Assembly: GCA_027574665.1 (NCBI GenBank)
Contig: CM050654.1
Coordinates: 34,553,722-34,617,721 of the forward strand
Length of the DNA: 64,000 nt
Source: Rhynochetos jubatus
Lineage: Eukaryota; Chordata; Aves; Eurypygiformes; Rhynochetidae
Reading direction: 5' to 3'
A program made the translations under genes and the position numbers. The notes beneath the pieces are model-generated. The model saw nothing but the letters and a program-made list of their open reading frames with translations. It was not told the DNA's origin and searched no databases. Positions 63,801 through 64,000 of this stretch are shown here, in pieces (the first letter of the stretch is position 1; each line of letters opens with the position of its first letter).

Positions 63801-64000
63801 TATTATTGTGTTTCCTAGAGGATTGGTGGAAAATGAAGGCAAGTCCCTCGAGACATTTCAGAGCTCAATAGTTTATTTGATGGGATTTGCAAATCCCTCA
63901 AATGCCCATGAAATTTTTAGGATTTACACTCTTCACATGCTTCTCTTCAACCATTAAGGCCCTTCATTCTAGCCTGAAATGCTGCATCACGCATTCTCAG

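Larger units (their letters stand above)
26962..64000 (-). other. DPP10: DPP10 intron or upstream region before exon 2 (partial)
   Basis: This is 37 kb on the 5' side of exon 2, on the gene's minus strand. DPP10 is known to use alternative first exons separated from exon 2 by very large introns, so this is most likely intron 1, possibly carrying alternative promoters. No sequence matching the MNQTASVSHH-type start was found. Contents include a CR1 ORF2 fragment, an LTR piece, a CpG-island-like block near 60.6 kb, smaller CpG-retaining patches (33.2-33.55, 57.9-58.3 kb), two G-run clusters and short tandem repeats. The rest is AT-rich intronic sequence without a feature I can support. Confidence 0.8.

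Noticed and set aside
26962-64000. A DPP10 first exon with an MNQTASVSHH-like start
   Set aside because: GGTTCAT-type sites on the plus strand (for example near 34455 and 54520) do not translate into a matching N-terminus.
1-64000. tRNA, rRNA, CRISPR, phage or bacterial operon features
   Set aside because: No cloverleaf-like gene, repeat-spacer array or closely packed coding frames were seen; the spliced gene structure shows vertebrate DNA.

Overview
The window looks like vertebrate, almost certainly avian, nuclear DNA from deep inside one very large gene. Two short exons on the minus strand are recognisable. Their joined translation reads [14 protein letters not shown], then a hydrophobic segment, then ILLTP|DELANSSETRLSLEDLF and so on. 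This is the N-terminal cytoplasmic/transmembrane/juxtamembrane part of DPP10, the catalytically dead dipeptidyl-peptidase-like auxiliary subunit of Kv4 potassium channels. Two CR1 LINE fragments and an LTR of a type common in birds support an avian host. There are no bacterial-style operons, RNA genes or CRISPR arrays.

Layout, read along the gene (right to left): 64000-26962 is intron or upstream sequence before exon 2. 26961-26847 is exon 2 (115 bp, transmembrane segment). 26846-18993 is a 7.85 kb intron. 18992-18897 is exon 3 (96 bp). 18896-1 is the start of the next intron, at least 18.9 kb long. The next exon was not found and is presumed to lie beyond position 1. No first exon with a DPP10 N-terminus was recognised between 26962 and 64000.

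Inside the introns are a CR1 3'-end fragment (about 4880-5158, plus), a CR1 ORF2 endonuclease-to-early-RT fragment (about 51838-52986, plus, decayed and lacking its 3' end), and a decayed avian ERV LTR piece (about 56736-57080). Smaller features are two short tandem duplications, several A-rich or CA-rich tracts, a perfect 11-bp inverted repeat, and two G-quadruplex-capable G-run clusters. A CpG-island-like block (about 60475-60845) and a few other CpG-retaining patches stand out against the CpG-poor, AT-rich background. They are the best candidates for unannotated promoters or enhancers, possibly of an alternative DPP10 first exon, though no such exon is identified.

I found no convincing new protein-coding system. 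Nearly all open frames are what AT-rich intronic sequence gives by chance. The few worth a second look (27735-28295 plus, 31785-31952 minus, 36756-37085 minus, 53264-53950 plus) are listed as low-to-moderate findings only.
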